Made by a program: the position numbers and the translations under genes. The notes beneath the pieces are model-generated. The model did no database searches. It was not told where the DNA came from and saw only the letters and a program-made list of their open reading frames with translations. Shown here one piece after another: positions 9,085 through 17,111 of a stretch of 64,000 bases of DNA. Position 1 is the stretch's first letter. Each line of letters opens with the position of its first letter. The stretch is taken from assembly GCA_035507035.1 (NCBI GenBank), contig DATJOJ010000061.1, positions 124,001 to 188,000 of the forward strand, written 5' to 3'. Source of the DNA: DATJOJ01 sp035507035. GTDB lineage: Bacteria; Acidobacteriota; Terriglobia; Terriglobales; Acidobacteriaceae.

Positions 9085-9340
9085 AAAAGCAGAACTCGAT
9101 CTAATCACCAAGCTGGTGCTTGGCATTTGGTTGTTGCTCCTGCTCCCATGGCTGTTGTTGGCACCATTGTCCGGGATGGCATTTGATGCTGGCTCTTCGA
9201 CCAAGGCAGACTTCTTTGTCTTGTCCGTGTTGACCTACCCAATCTCAGTATTGATCGCTGGCCTGCTGAGGAAACAAGCACCTTGGTTTCTTGCTCTCCC
9301 TTTGGCAAATATCGCAGGATTGCTAATTGCCGGACGATGA
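9074..9340 (+). CDS. Small membrane protein, 88 aa
   Basis: Hydrophobic protein with about three helices: residues 10-35 (LVLGIWLLLLLPWLLLAPLS), 45-62 and 68-86. No family recognised. The start at 9074 lies inside the end of the small exported-peptide frame, so the two could be coupled. I see no catalytic motif. GC content and codon use look like the neighbours. Confidence 0.5.
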   Translation: MELEKAELDLITKLVLGIWLLLLLPWLLLAPLSGMAFDAGSSTKADFFVLSVLTYPISVLIAGLLRKQAPWFLALPLANIAGLLIAGR

Positions 9341-9523
9341 GCCGAAGATAACTGTTGCAAAATCACGATCTCACTCATCGACCGTCCCTGGTCGCGCGTT
9401 GCTGCTTGAGGGCAGATTGTCACTGGCCCAGCCCATAGCGCCCCACCATGTTTCACTCTCATGCTCGAATCCGAATCTCTCTGCTGGAATAGAATATTGG
9501 GCATAGTCTGTGGGGGTACAAAT

Positions 9524-9976
9524 TTGGACTGGAAAGAACATGGCGTAAAGATTGTCCGCGCGGGAGAACTAGATCCTAATACTCCCCAGACATCCGGGAT
9601 GACGCGGGCAGCAGCCATTACTCACGCTCGCACTGGGGCCAGCAAGTTATGGGCTGGTACCGTCGTTGTTCAGCCAAGCGCCATGACCGGGCCTCACCAT
9701 CACGGGGAACTGGAGACCGTGCTTTACATCGTCCGCGGCCGTGCTCGCATGCGATGGGGCGATCGATTAGAGTTTACTGACGAGGCCGGCGCTGGAGATT
9801 TCATTTACATTCCGCCTTATGTGCCGCACCAGGAAATCAATGCGCACAACGATGTGCCGTGTGAAGCGGTCGTAGTCAGAAGCGGCCAGGATCCAATCGT
9901 CGTCAATCTGGACATCAAGAGTCCCGAGCCTGCAAAAGAAAGCAGCGGCGCGAAACCGTTCCACCCGCCTCGCTAA
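9524..9976 (+). CDS. Cupin-domain protein
   Basis: About 150 residues. The cupin metal-site pattern is visible as GPHHHGELETVLYIVRGR (motif 1, HHH...E) and GDFIYIPPYVPHQEINA (motif 2, with the last His). I place the start at the TTG at 9524, giving LDWKEHGVKIVRAGELDPNT, with a GGGGG run upstream; an ATG at 9461 lies in frame but its extra 21 residues look non-coding. Substrate unknown; these proteins are small beta-barrels that bind a divalent metal. Confidence 0.8.
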   Translation: MDWKEHGVKIVRAGELDPNTPQTSGMTRAAAITHARTGASKLWAGTVVVQPSAMTGPHHHGELETVLYIVRGRARMRWGDRLEFTDEAGAGDFIYIPPYVPHQEINAHNDVPCEAVVVRSGQDPIVVNLDIKSPEPAKESSGAKPFHPPR

Positions 9977-10112
9977 GCTTCCGGCATTCGTCGGAGTCCG
10001 CGGGAAGTACGATTTGTTTACATCAGCTTAGAGCACCTTGCATTCGAAACTCCCTCGCGTCGTAAGAAATCTCCTCCCCCATAGACTACCTTGATGTGCG
10101 ACCTTTAAGTTC

Positions 10113-10637
10113 ATGCCGGTCTTAACCGCGACACAAGATAGTCTCTACCAGCAGTGTGCCGCCGAATATGCAGGCGCGCTGGAAAGACTGGCACGCAGCT
10201 ACGAGGCCGAACCGGAGGCGCGCCGCGACCTGCTGCAGGATATCCACGTCGCATTGTGGCGCAGCTTCTCGAGCTTTAACGGCCTCTGTTCGATGCGGAC
10301 CTGGATTTACCGCGTGGCCCACAACACGGCAGTGACCCACGTCCTGCGCGAGCGGCGAAGAAGAGGGCAAGCGATGGTCGGCCTGGAAGAGATCGAAGAA
10401 ATGCCAGCCACGGCGGCGGACAGGGATCAGGATCGGCAGCAACGTCTTAATCAATTGCTATCGATGATCCGCACACTCAAGCCGATCGACCGGCAGGTGA
10501 TCTTGGCATATTTAGAGGATCTGGAGGCCGCCGAAATTGCCGAGATCACGGGATTGTCGCCGGCGAACGTCGCTACCAAGATTCACCGCATCAAGAACAT
10601 TCTGTCCCGAAGATTCCAAGCCGGAGAACGGCCATGA
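10113..10637 (+). CDS. ECF-type RNA polymerase sigma factor
   Basis: 174 residues with only regions 2 and 4, as in ECF sigma factors. Region 2 contains RDLLQDIHVALWRSF and MRTWIYRVAHNTAVTHVLRE for -10 recognition. Region 4 has LKPIDRQVILAYLEDLEAAE followed by the helix-turn-helix EIAEITGLSPANVATKIHRI. The stop overlaps the start of the next gene (ATGA at 10634-10637), so the downstream membrane protein is co-translated and is a candidate regulator of this factor. Confidence 0.92.
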   Translation: MPVLTATQDSLYQQCAAEYAGALERLARSYEAEPEARRDLLQDIHVALWRSFSSFNGLCSMRTWIYRVAHNTAVTHVLRERRRRGQAMVGLEEIEEMPATAADRDQDRQQRLNQLLSMIRTLKPIDRQVILAYLEDLEAAEIAEITGLSPANVATKIHRIKNILSRRFQAGERP

Positions 10638-11218
10638 ACAACCAGATCAATGACGCCAAGAAAATTTGGCAAGACCAACCCTTGGAGGGTATGACGATGT
10701 CACTGCAACAAGTCCACGAACGTATCGACAAACTGAGCCGGATTGTGCGCAGAAGGAATTTGATCGGCGGCTTTGCCTGCATCACGGTGCTGCTGGGGTT
10801 TAGCTACTTCTTTGCTGCTCTCAACCAGCCGAGCGAGGGCATGGAACGGATTGGAGCAGCCCTTACTGCAATTGGCGCGGGCTACATTATGTACCAATTG
10901 GCAATCGGGAAGATGAGGAGACAGACTGCCATAGCGGAAACGCAGGCACAGGCGAGCATGTCGTTTTACCGTTCTGAGCTGCAGAGGCAGAGAGACTTCC
11001 ATCAGGGAGTATGGTTTTGGTCGCGGATGGTGGTCTTCGCGCCTGGCCCAGTCATCTTCCTCATCGGGATGGTAAAGGCAAATCCGGCGTTCAGTAGAGG
11101 TGCATTAATCGAAGGGTCGATCGCCCTGGCGTTGCTCGTCTGGGCAATCCCCAGGAATCTCAGTTTAGCGAAACGATTTCAGCAGGAATTAGACGCGCTG
11201 GATTCGGCGGGTTGTTGA
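10634..11218 (+). CDS. Membrane protein coupled to the ECF sigma factor
   Basis: 194 residues. A cytoplasmic N-terminus of about 43 residues (NNQINDAKKIWQDQPLEGMT, then LQQVHERIDKLSRIVRRRN) precedes TM pairs at about 44-62 and 72-90. A basic amphipathic stretch (KMRRQTAIAETQ...SELQRQRDFHQG) follows, then two more TMs. No zinc anti-sigma motif (HxxxCxxC) is present. Position and coupling suggest a partner, possibly an unconventional anti-sigma factor; that is inference only. Confidence 0.7.
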   Translation: MNNQINDAKKIWQDQPLEGMTMSLQQVHERIDKLSRIVRRRNLIGGFACITVLLGFSYFFAALNQPSEGMERIGAALTAIGAGYIMYQLAIGKMRRQTAIAETQAQASMSFYRSELQRQRDFHQGVWFWSRMVVFAPGPVIFLIGMVKANPAFSRGALIEGSIALALLVWAIPRNLSLAKRFQQELDALDSAGC

Positions 11219-11242
11219 ATGCTGGAGATCGGCCGCGACTGA

Positions 11243-12574
11243 CTATCCAGCCGCTGTGGCCATCGCTTTTGCCTCGGAGTTCTGGGGCTGGGTTGAATCT
11301 GTAGTCGACCGGGACTCGAACCACCGTTTAACTCGCCAAATCGCCACGCCCGTAGCGATGACGAGCCCCCAAGGGGCGATGGGAGAAATTAGCATCCACT
11401 TCGCGCAGAAACGCACCAGCAGGAGCCAAAACAGCGTCAGGCCTAATCCTGACGAGGCTGCGGCTGCCCGTCGCCAGATGGACGGTCTTGTATCCGGGGC
11501 AACGATGGCTTGCACAGCAAATGCCAACGGCACTCCGGCCACCAGATCAACAAAATAGTGCTCACCGGTGCCCAAGGTTGAGACAACGGTGAGCGCGAGA
11601 TAGACGGCAAGAAAATACCGCATCGCCGGCGATTGCCTTTTTGTATTCCAATAAAGCAGCATCACCCACGCCATGTGGAGCGACGGGATGGCGTTGCGAG
11701 GAATGTTGCCGTTCACGGGAATTCGCTCCAGCAAGAGGCGATGCAGAGAGGGATACGGCAGCGTTTCCCATGGAAAACTGGCCGAAAAAACATATCCTGG
11801 TCCGGTCGCAGGAACGATATTGTAGAGTGCCCACCCGCCCAATCCTGCAAGCAGAAAAAGAGTAATCATGTCCCACGACGGACGCTCGGACTGCTTGGGC
11901 AGGCGCAGCGCGTAAACCAGCGCCATCACAAAAGGCAGGGAAACATAGGTAACTTGGGCTGCAAGGCGCAGAATCGCCGAATGGGCCATGGCTCGGCCCA
12001 TCAAGAAGCTGGGCTGGAAGCCTAAGGAGCCATCGACCAGATAAAGGTAAAGGTCGTAGGTTTTCGGATAAAGCAGGTTGGCAAAGCTCAGTGCCCGCTG
12101 TGCCGAAAGCACAAAAAATACCAGCGCTGCAGCTGGAGCCAACATGGCGTAGGTTCGACGGCGCGCGTCCGTGTCTGACCACAGCCATCGTAATCCGAGC
12201 ATGAGAAAGGCCCCGAGGCCGAACAAAGCGAGAACACCGGAGCTCGTATTGATCCAGTTATGGTCGTGAGGAAAGCGGACAATCACGGCGAAGCCCGCTG
12301 ACATTAATATCCAGGCCGCTAGTTCAAGTTTCGAAGGCCAATTCCGGAGATAAAAGATCAATCCACCGGCGATGGCAAGCGGCAGATACGGAACGCTGAG
12401 ATCCAGCGCTCGCCCAGCGAGCAAGAAAAATGCAATCCAGAGCGCACAGATCGCAAGGTGGAGCAGCTTGCTCTGAATGTTAGAAGATTTCCAGGTTTCC
12501 CATGCCATAGGTGACAATGCCCGCGGTTTCGCAGGGCTGATTGGATTATCACCTGCGAAGTAATCCACCGGCAT
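11243..12574 (-). CDS. PAP2-superfamily membrane enzyme (inositol-phosphotransferase-like)
   Basis: 443 residues with roughly 10-12 membrane segments. The PAP2 catalytic motifs are RNAIPSLHMAWVMLL (motif C2, SLH) and GTGEHYFVDLVAGVPLA (motif C3, HYxxD). The arrangement resembles the PAP2_3/Aur1-IPC-synthase group, which moves phospho-head groups between lipids, rather than simple PA phosphatases. The C-terminus adds further TM helices and a Ser/Thr-rich tail. The active site should face the periplasm. The physiological lipid is unknown. Confidence 0.82.
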   Translation of the reverse strand: MPVDYFAGDNPISPAKPRALSPMAWETWKSSNIQSKLLHLAICALWIAFFLLAGRALDLSVPYLPLAIAGGLIFYLRNWPSKLELAAWILMSAGFAVIVRFPHDHNWINTSSGVLALFGLGAFLMLGLRWLWSDTDARRRTYAMLAPAAALVFFVLSAQRALSFANLLYPKTYDLYLYLVDGSLGFQPSFLMGRAMAHSAILRLAAQVTYVSLPFVMALVYALRLPKQSERPSWDMITLFLLAGLGGWALYNIVPATGPGYVFSASFPWETLPYPSLHRLLLERIPVNGNIPRNAIPSLHMAWVMLLYWNTKRQSPAMRYFLAVYLALTVVSTLGTGEHYFVDLVAGVPLAFAVQAIVAPDTRPSIWRRAAAASSGLGLTLFWLLLVRFCAKWMLISPIAPWGLVIATGVAIWRVKRWFESRSTTDSTQPQNSEAKAMATAAG

Positions 12575-12592
12575 GTGCCCTTAGTAACCGGA

Positions 12593-13051
12593 CTAGAACG
12601 GGATATCCTCGTCACTGATCGGCGTTGCTGGCGCGGGCTCGGCCTCGTGGGTGCGCTGATCAAAATTGTTACCGCCCGCGGCCGCTGCGCGGGAGGATTC
12701 TCCCCCTTCGCCGCGTCCGCCAAGCAGAACCAGATCGCTGGCGACGACTTCGGTCATATACTTCTTCTGGTTCGTCTGCTTGTCATCCCAAGACCGGGTC
12801 TGCAGGCGTCCCTCGATATAAACCTTGCCGCCCTTTTTGAGATATTCGCCTGCGATTTCAGCCAGACGCTGCCACAGCACCACATTGTGCCATTCGGTGC
12901 GGTCCTGCCATTGACCGTCTTTATCTTTATAACGTTCGTTGGTAGCCAGCGTGATCTTCGCCACCGGCGTTCCCTGCGGCGTGTACTTCACTTCCGGATC
13001 TTTGCCAAGATTGCCGATCAAGATAACTTTATTGACACTCTTTCCTGCCAT
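12593..13051 (-). CDS. ssb: Single-stranded DNA-binding protein
   Basis: 152 residues from the ATG at 13051, with GAAGGAGCTGCT in front. The OB-fold is in family order: VNKVILIGNLGKDPEVKYTP, FATNE-type ITLATNERYKDKDGQ, TEWHNVVLWQRLAEIAGEYL and GKVYIEGRLQTRSW. The acidic C-terminal tip DEDIPF, which recruits repair and replication proteins, is intact after a flexible Gly/Ala linker. It lies 18 nt upstream of the PAP2 gene on the same strand. Confidence 0.97.
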   Translation of the reverse strand: MAGKSVNKVILIGNLGKDPEVKYTPQGTPVAKITLATNERYKDKDGQWQDRTEWHNVVLWQRLAEIAGEYLKKGGKVYIEGRLQTRSWDDKQTNQKKYMTEVVASDLVLLGGRGEGGESSRAAAAGGNNFDQRTHEAEPAPATPISDEDIPF

Positions 13052-13217
13052 AGCAGCTCCTTCTACCGGGTTCGGATGGCTCAATATACCAGAACCAACG
13101 CCAGCCAGGGATGTGATGAGTGAACATAGCGTTCAGCCTTCAGCCGTTAGCATTCCGCCCGCGTACCGCACCCTCTGCGCAAACACTCCTCTAAGGCTGC
13201 TGCTGACTGCTGAATGC

Positions 13218-13223
13218 TATAAT
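13218..13223 (+). promoter_or_regulatory. Candidate -10 box (TATAAT) for the ferredoxin gene
   Basis: A perfect TATAAT ends 7 nt before the ATG at 13231, which would put the transcript start on or beside the start codon (leaderless mRNA). No Shine-Dalgarno lies in between and no good -35 is seen. Confidence 0.45.
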
Positions 13224-13230
13224 TCCTGCC

Positions 13231-13602
13231 ATGCCTGCTGATGCCAAGGCCATCGGGATGGTCCCCGACGAGTATAAGTTCGAACCGAAATCCAAGGGAA
13301 TCGATACTCCACGCAAGAAAAAACCTAAAGAATTGGCGGTCATCACCGAGTGTTGTACCGGTTGCGCCGGCTCGCCCGCCTGCGTCGAATACTGCCCCAT
13401 CGAAGACTGCATGTTCTGGGTTCCGGACGAAGATCACACTCCCTTCGGCCGGATTCAGGTCGATCCCATCCTCTGCATCGGCTGCAAGAAGTGCACCAGC
13501 AAAGGCCCGGATGGCTCCTTCCTTGACGGCTGCCCATGGGATGCGATCGCGATGGTCGAAACGGTCGAGATTGAAAAAGAAGTCGGCGTCATGCCTCTGT
13601 AA
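13231..13602 (+). CDS. 4Fe-4S ferredoxin with atypical cysteine spacing
   Basis: 123 residues. Cysteines fall into two sets: CCTGCAGSPACVEYCP near residues 41-56, and CIGCKKC near 84-90 followed by a Cys-Pro 14 residues later after KGPDGSF. This is two 4Fe-4S sites with inserts relative to the standard CxxCxxCxxxCP. A basic, lysine-rich N-terminus of 38 residues precedes the domain. It is a cytoplasmic electron carrier with unknown partner. Downstream is a secreted thioredoxin-like gene 107 nt away. Confidence 0.88.
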   Translation: MPADAKAIGMVPDEYKFEPKSKGIDTPRKKKPKELAVITECCTGCAGSPACVEYCPIEDCMFWVPDEDHTPFGRIQVDPILCIGCKKCTSKGPDGSFLDGCPWDAIAMVETVEIEKEVGVMPL

Positions 13603-13709
13603 AGATTGGTCTCGATTCCGGAAAGTACGCTGGATCAATCGGTTGCAACTGCGGCCCGCTCAAATCTGCAACGAGTCGAAGTCTTATAATTCCAACGAGG
13701 TCTTTTGAA

Positions 13710-14564
13710 GTGCTCAAGCGTTTGTTTCGAATTCTAGTGATTTTTCTTTTGGCGCTCTCCCTGGCACAGGCCGAACCCGCGACCTTTGACGGTGTAGCCA
13801 AATGGGGGAACACTTTGTCGGCGGCGAAAGTAAGCGAGATGAAGAGCTTGTACTCGACAACTCTCCCTGCAGAGCTTGTTGGCCCGGACAAGAAGCAGAC
13901 ACCGGATATGACATCCGAGTTCGATTTTTGGCAGAAAATCTTTGTCTCGGGTGCGTCTGATGTTGCGGTCAACATTGTGGAGTCCACGGACCAAGATGGA
14001 TTCCACGTAGCGAATCTCGAGATTTCTCTGAAAGTGGATACCCCGAATGGTCCTCGCACTCGCTACGTGCTGGAGCACCAAGTTTGGCAAAAGCAAACTG
14101 ATGGTTGGCGCATTGTAATCGCGAATCATTCCGGATTGACGAAAATGCGGCCGGCACTCAACCCAAATCCTCATCTTTACGACGACTCGGCTGACGCGAA
14201 GGCGGAAATCAAGGAAGCTGTAGCTAAGGCTGCAGCGGCGCATCAGCGCGTGATTCTGGTATTCGGAGGAAACTGGTGCTACGACTGCCACATTCTGGAT
14301 CAGGCGTTTCATCAGCCCGACATCGCTCCCATCGTGGAGAAGAACTTTCAGGTTGTGCACGTGGATGTTGGCCTCGATGGTAAACGGAATAGCGATGTTG
14401 CCGAATCTTACAAGGTCCCAGCAGAGAAGGGCGTGCCCGCGCTCGCTATTCTCGGACCTGACGGCAAGCTTCTCTATTCGCAACGCAACGGAGAATGGGA
14501 ATCGGCCCGCTCGCTTGACCCCGATGACGTGATTGCATTCCTGAACAAGTGGAAGCCGGAGTAG
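13710..14564 (+). CDS. Secreted thioredoxin-fold protein with N-terminal NTF2-like region
   Basis: 284 residues from a GTG. A signal peptide (RLFRILVIFLLALSLAQAEP) is followed by an NTF2/SnoaL-like part (about 25-150: YVLEHQVWQKQTDGWRIVIA). A thioredoxin domain (about 165-284) carries the redox motif WCYDC in ILVFGGNWCYDCHILDQAF and the cis-Pro region KGVPALAILGPDGKLL. It is likely a periplasmic thiol oxidoreductase. The fusion of a ligand-binding-type fold with a thioredoxin fold is less common than stand-alone forms. Confidence 0.83.
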   Translation: MLKRLFRILVIFLLALSLAQAEPATFDGVAKWGNTLSAAKVSEMKSLYSTTLPAELVGPDKKQTPDMTSEFDFWQKIFVSGASDVAVNIVESTDQDGFHVANLEISLKVDTPNGPRTRYVLEHQVWQKQTDGWRIVIANHSGLTKMRPALNPNPHLYDDSADAKAEIKEAVAKAAAAHQRVILVFGGNWCYDCHILDQAFHQPDIAPIVEKNFQVVHVDVGLDGKRNSDVAESYKVPAEKGVPALAILGPDGKLLYSQRNGEWESARSLDPDDVIAFLNKWKPE

Positions 14565-14569
14565 AAAAC

Positions 14570-15406
14570 TTACTTTTCTCGCGCTCGGATAGCTTTCTCG
14601 GTCTCTACAGCCTGCTGGCGGACGTGATCGGGGATGTCGGGCAGCTCGCGCTCGTATGCCATCACGATCGGAAGATCTTCCGGCTGGCCGATGAGATACA
14701 AGGCTCGCAGCGCTTCCCAAACCTGGTCGGTTCCGGGATCGATCGTCGCAAGCTTTTCCCCGGCTGATACGGTTTGTCCGGTTTCTGCGGAAATCTGACG
14801 GATGCGTCCGCCAATCGGGGAGCGGATTTCGATGGTCTGCGCACTGGCCTGAAGCTTCGCAATCGTTCCGCCCTGATGAATGGGCGTGCCGGCGGTGCTT
14901 GTGTCAACAATTTTGCCTGCTTGCGGTGTTGTCACGACGGCGGGTTGCAGCAGTTCCAAAATGTGCGGCCTACCACTGGCATCTCCGAACCGAACTAGCG
15001 ACAGCGCTGCATTGCCGCGAACCGTGAGCGACGAATCGCTTAGCATCTTCAGCAATGCTTCGTGGAACCCTGCACCCGAAGTATCTTGCCCCATAACCCA
15101 GGCGTCAGTGTTGCGGACTTCGTCTACTGGATATGCGCTAACCGCCACAAGCTGCGGATACCATTGCGTGACGCTAGCATCGTGTCGGCTCATGCGCTCG
15201 CCAATCTGCACTAGAGCGTGTTGAATATGGCGCGGGTGCTTATCGTCGTGCAGATATTCTGTGATCTGCTTGTCGGAAAGCTGCCGTCCAAACCATGTAT
15301 TCCACCAGAACAAAAATGGCATCAGGACAATCAGCCAGCCCGTCACGAAAAATAACACGCGGTTGCGCGTCGACATGCGCGGGCGGGATTTCAATTCAGT
15401 AGACAT
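14570..15406 (-). CDS. Membrane-anchored HEAT-repeat protein with an inserted lipoyl-like domain
   Basis: 278 residues. One TM at about 17-35 is followed by HEAT-like helices (EALLKMLSDSSLTVRGNAAL; RFGDASGRPHILELLQPAVV). A biotinyl/lipoyl-like beta domain (about 160-230) contains IRSPIGGRIRQISAETGQTV and SAGEKLATID, and the chain then returns to helices. The hairpin that would carry the modified lysine reads IGGR, so the domain is not lipoylated and resembles a membrane-fusion-protein hairpin domain. It ends the respiratory gene run. Confidence 0.7.
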   Translation of the reverse strand: MSTELKSRPRMSTRNRVLFFVTGWLIVLMPFLFWWNTWFGRQLSDKQITEYLHDDKHPRHIQHALVQIGERMSRHDASVTQWYPQLVAVSAYPVDEVRNTDAWVMGQDTSGAGFHEALLKMLSDSSLTVRGNAALSLVRFGDASGRPHILELLQPAVVTTPQAGKIVDTSTAGTPIHQGGTIAKLQASAQTIEIRSPIGGRIRQISAETGQTVSAGEKLATIDPGTDQVWEALRALYLIGQPEDLPIVMAYERELPDIPDHVRQQAVETEKAIRAREK

Positions 15407-15435
15407 TAGCCGTCAAGTTGCCACCCATCATGATC

Positions 15436-15480
15436 AATCAAATCCTCTGTGCTGTCTGTGTCTTCTGTGTTTAAAGGTTT
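15436..15480. repeat. Dispersed intergenic phrase ('CTCTGTGT...TCTGTGTTTAAAGG')
   Basis: Gap sequence with CCTCTGTGCTGTCTGTG and TTCTGTGTTTAAAGGTTT. A closely related phrase occurs at 52691-52742 (CCTCTGTGTTTAAGGTT) and a looser one near 53965-53990, so this is a degenerate dispersed repeat rather than gene sequence. Confidence 0.45.
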
Positions 15481-15486
15481 CGCAAT

Positions 15487-15756
15487 TTACTCCACTACGT
15501 CCGCATCCAGCACGCGATCTTGTTCCAAGTAATGCGAGACAGCATATTGCGCCAGGAGCGGCGTTTGCAGCTTGATTTCCGCGCCGATCCAATCGCCTTT
15601 CCCGTAGGGCGCGCCTGCGGCACGCTTAGGGGATACGCCGCTCCCGAACTGAGGTCCGAACTGTGCGCTCTGAATCTGATCGAATTGCTGAATGCCGCGC
15701 CACGCCTCATCGCCTTTCGTTCCACAGACATCGATTTTCAATCTCACGGTCGACAT
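15487..15756 (-). CDS. Small hypothetical protein, 89 aa
   Basis: Start taken at the ATG at 15756 (MSTVRLKIDVCGTKGDEAWR); the frame is open further upstream, but that would overlap the DUF420 gene. Single cysteine, no TM, moderately charged. No family recognised. Its position, 31 nt after DUF420 and before the HEAT/lipoyl gene, suggests it is co-transcribed with the respiratory-assembly genes. Confidence 0.55.
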   Translation of the reverse strand: MSTVRLKIDVCGTKGDEAWRGIQQFDQIQSAQFGPQFGSGVSPKRAAGAPYGKGDWIGAEIKLQTPLLAQYAVSHYLEQDRVLDADVVE

Positions 15757-15787
15757 GATGAAATGCCTCACCCCTGACTGCCGCAAT

Positions 15788-16222
15788 CTAGCTGTGCGGG
15801 AACCACTGATAGAGCATGAAGTACACCAGGACGCCGGTGACACTGACGTACATCCACAGGGGCCAGGTCCAGCGTGCGATGGCGCGGTGCTTGTCGTACC
15901 TTTCCCGCAATCCGCGAATAAGCGTGATGGCGACCATCGGGACGATTACGATTGCCAATGTCACATGCGGGATGAGGACAATCAGATAAATGACATGCCA
16001 AAAATGGTCGCCGAGAAACCGTATGTCGCCAACGTGATAATGGAAGTATAGGTAGCACGCCAGAAACAACGCGGAGGAAACCACCGCTGCGATCATGCAA
16101 GCGCGATGGGCGGCGACTTTGCCGCGCATAATCAGGCTGCGGCCAACGAGCAAGAGTACCGCACTCGCTCCATTCAGACTCGCGATCAACCCGGGAAAGT
16201 ATGCGTATTGTTCAGGAATCAT
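15788..16222 (-). CDS. DUF420 membrane protein (YozB/CtaM-like)
   Basis: 144 residues with four TM helices and the family's histidines (FHYHVGDIRFLGDHFWHVIY, and VLIPHVTLA). The YozB/CtaM family is linked to assembly of aa3-type terminal oxidases in Firmicutes. The ATG at 16222 overlaps the permease stop (ATGA), so the pair is translationally coupled. With haem A synthase two genes upstream, the context supports a role in oxidase maturation. Confidence 0.83.
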   Translation of the reverse strand: MIPEQYAYFPGLIASLNGASAVLLLVGRSLIMRGKVAAHRACMIAAVVSSALFLACYLYFHYHVGDIRFLGDHFWHVIYLIVLIPHVTLAIVIVPMVAITLIRGLRERYDKHRAIARWTWPLWMYVSVTGVLVYFMLYQWFPHS

Positions 16223-17067
16223 GCGGCCGGTTTCGTCGTACGCCGGTTCACCATAATAAAACAAAGCGCAAACATGCAAATCGTGAATAAGACCATGGCC
16301 AGCATGGATGTGGGCAGGGAAGTAACCGTTGGACTTGACGGATACAGCAAGCCGCGCAGGGCTTCCACGCCATAGGTCAGCGGATTAATGAGCATCAGCA
16401 AGCGCAGCCATCCCGATGCCCCAGACAAGGGAAAAAGTGCGCCCGAGAGAAGCCAAAGCGGAATCAGAAACAAATTGATAATCGCATGAAAGGCTTGCGT
16501 GGAATCCATAGGCCAGGCTATGGCAAAACCCAAAGCCGTCAGCGCAAATGAAACCAAAAATACGACGAGCGTGATAAGCAAGAAACTTTCCAGGCTCATG
16601 TGCACGCCGACAAACGGCGCGAAGGCGAGGAAGATCAGGCCTTGAATCGCGGACAGCGTTGTCCCTCCCAACACTTTCCCCAGCACAATTGCTGATCGTG
16701 GCACCGGTGCGACCATCACGGAAAGCAGAAACCCTTCTTTTCGATCTTCTATCACGGACATCATCGTAAAGATCGATGTAAACAACACGATCATGATCAG
16801 CGCCCCGGGATAGAAATAATCGAGGTAATGCTGCTGGCCGGCCGCATCTCCGGAACGGAAAGACGTGCCGAAGCCTGAGCCGATTACCAACCAAAACAGT
16901 AGCGGCGAAGCGATCACGCCAACTACGCGGCTGCGCTGGCGATAGAATCGTACGATTTCGCGCCACCAAAGGGTGTAAGCCGGTAAAGCGACACCGGTGT
17001 TGACGGGCACGGCCGATGCAGGCAAGGTTGCAGTGCGTGTTGCCATAGTTTTTCCTACGAACATCAA
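16219..17067 (-). CDS. ABC-2 type transporter permease
   Basis: 282 residues with six TM helices. The ABC-2 family pattern includes VGVIASPLLFWLVIGSGFG, SVIEDRKEGFLLSVMVAPVP (the conserved E/R loop) and a late INPLTYGVEALRGLLYP. It pairs with the ATPase 44 nt upstream. The substrate is unknown; the operon (haem A synthase, DUF420) suggests a task in cytochrome or copper-centre assembly. An ATG at 17046 (MATRT) is an alternative start. Confidence 0.88.
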   Translation of the reverse strand: MMFVGKTMATRTATLPASAVPVNTGVALPAYTLWWREIVRFYRQRSRVVGVIASPLLFWLVIGSGFGTSFRSGDAAGQQHYLDYFYPGALIMIVLFTSIFTMMSVIEDRKEGFLLSVMVAPVPRSAIVLGKVLGGTTLSAIQGLIFLAFAPFVGVHMSLESFLLITLVVFLVSFALTALGFAIAWPMDSTQAFHAIINLFLIPLWLLSGALFPLSGASGWLRLLMLINPLTYGVEALRGLLYPSSPTVTSLPTSMLAMVLFTICMFALCFIMVNRRTTKPAA

Positions 17068-17111
17068 AACTTCTTGCCGCGGAGCACGCTGAGAGCGCGC
17101 TGTGAAAGTGG

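Noticed and set aside
11310..11335. T-arm-like GGTTCGAGTCCCGG on the minus strand, suggesting a tRNA
   Set aside because: It lies inside the PAP2 coding sequence (WFESRS codons), the T-stem does not pair and no acceptor or anticodon arm surrounds it.
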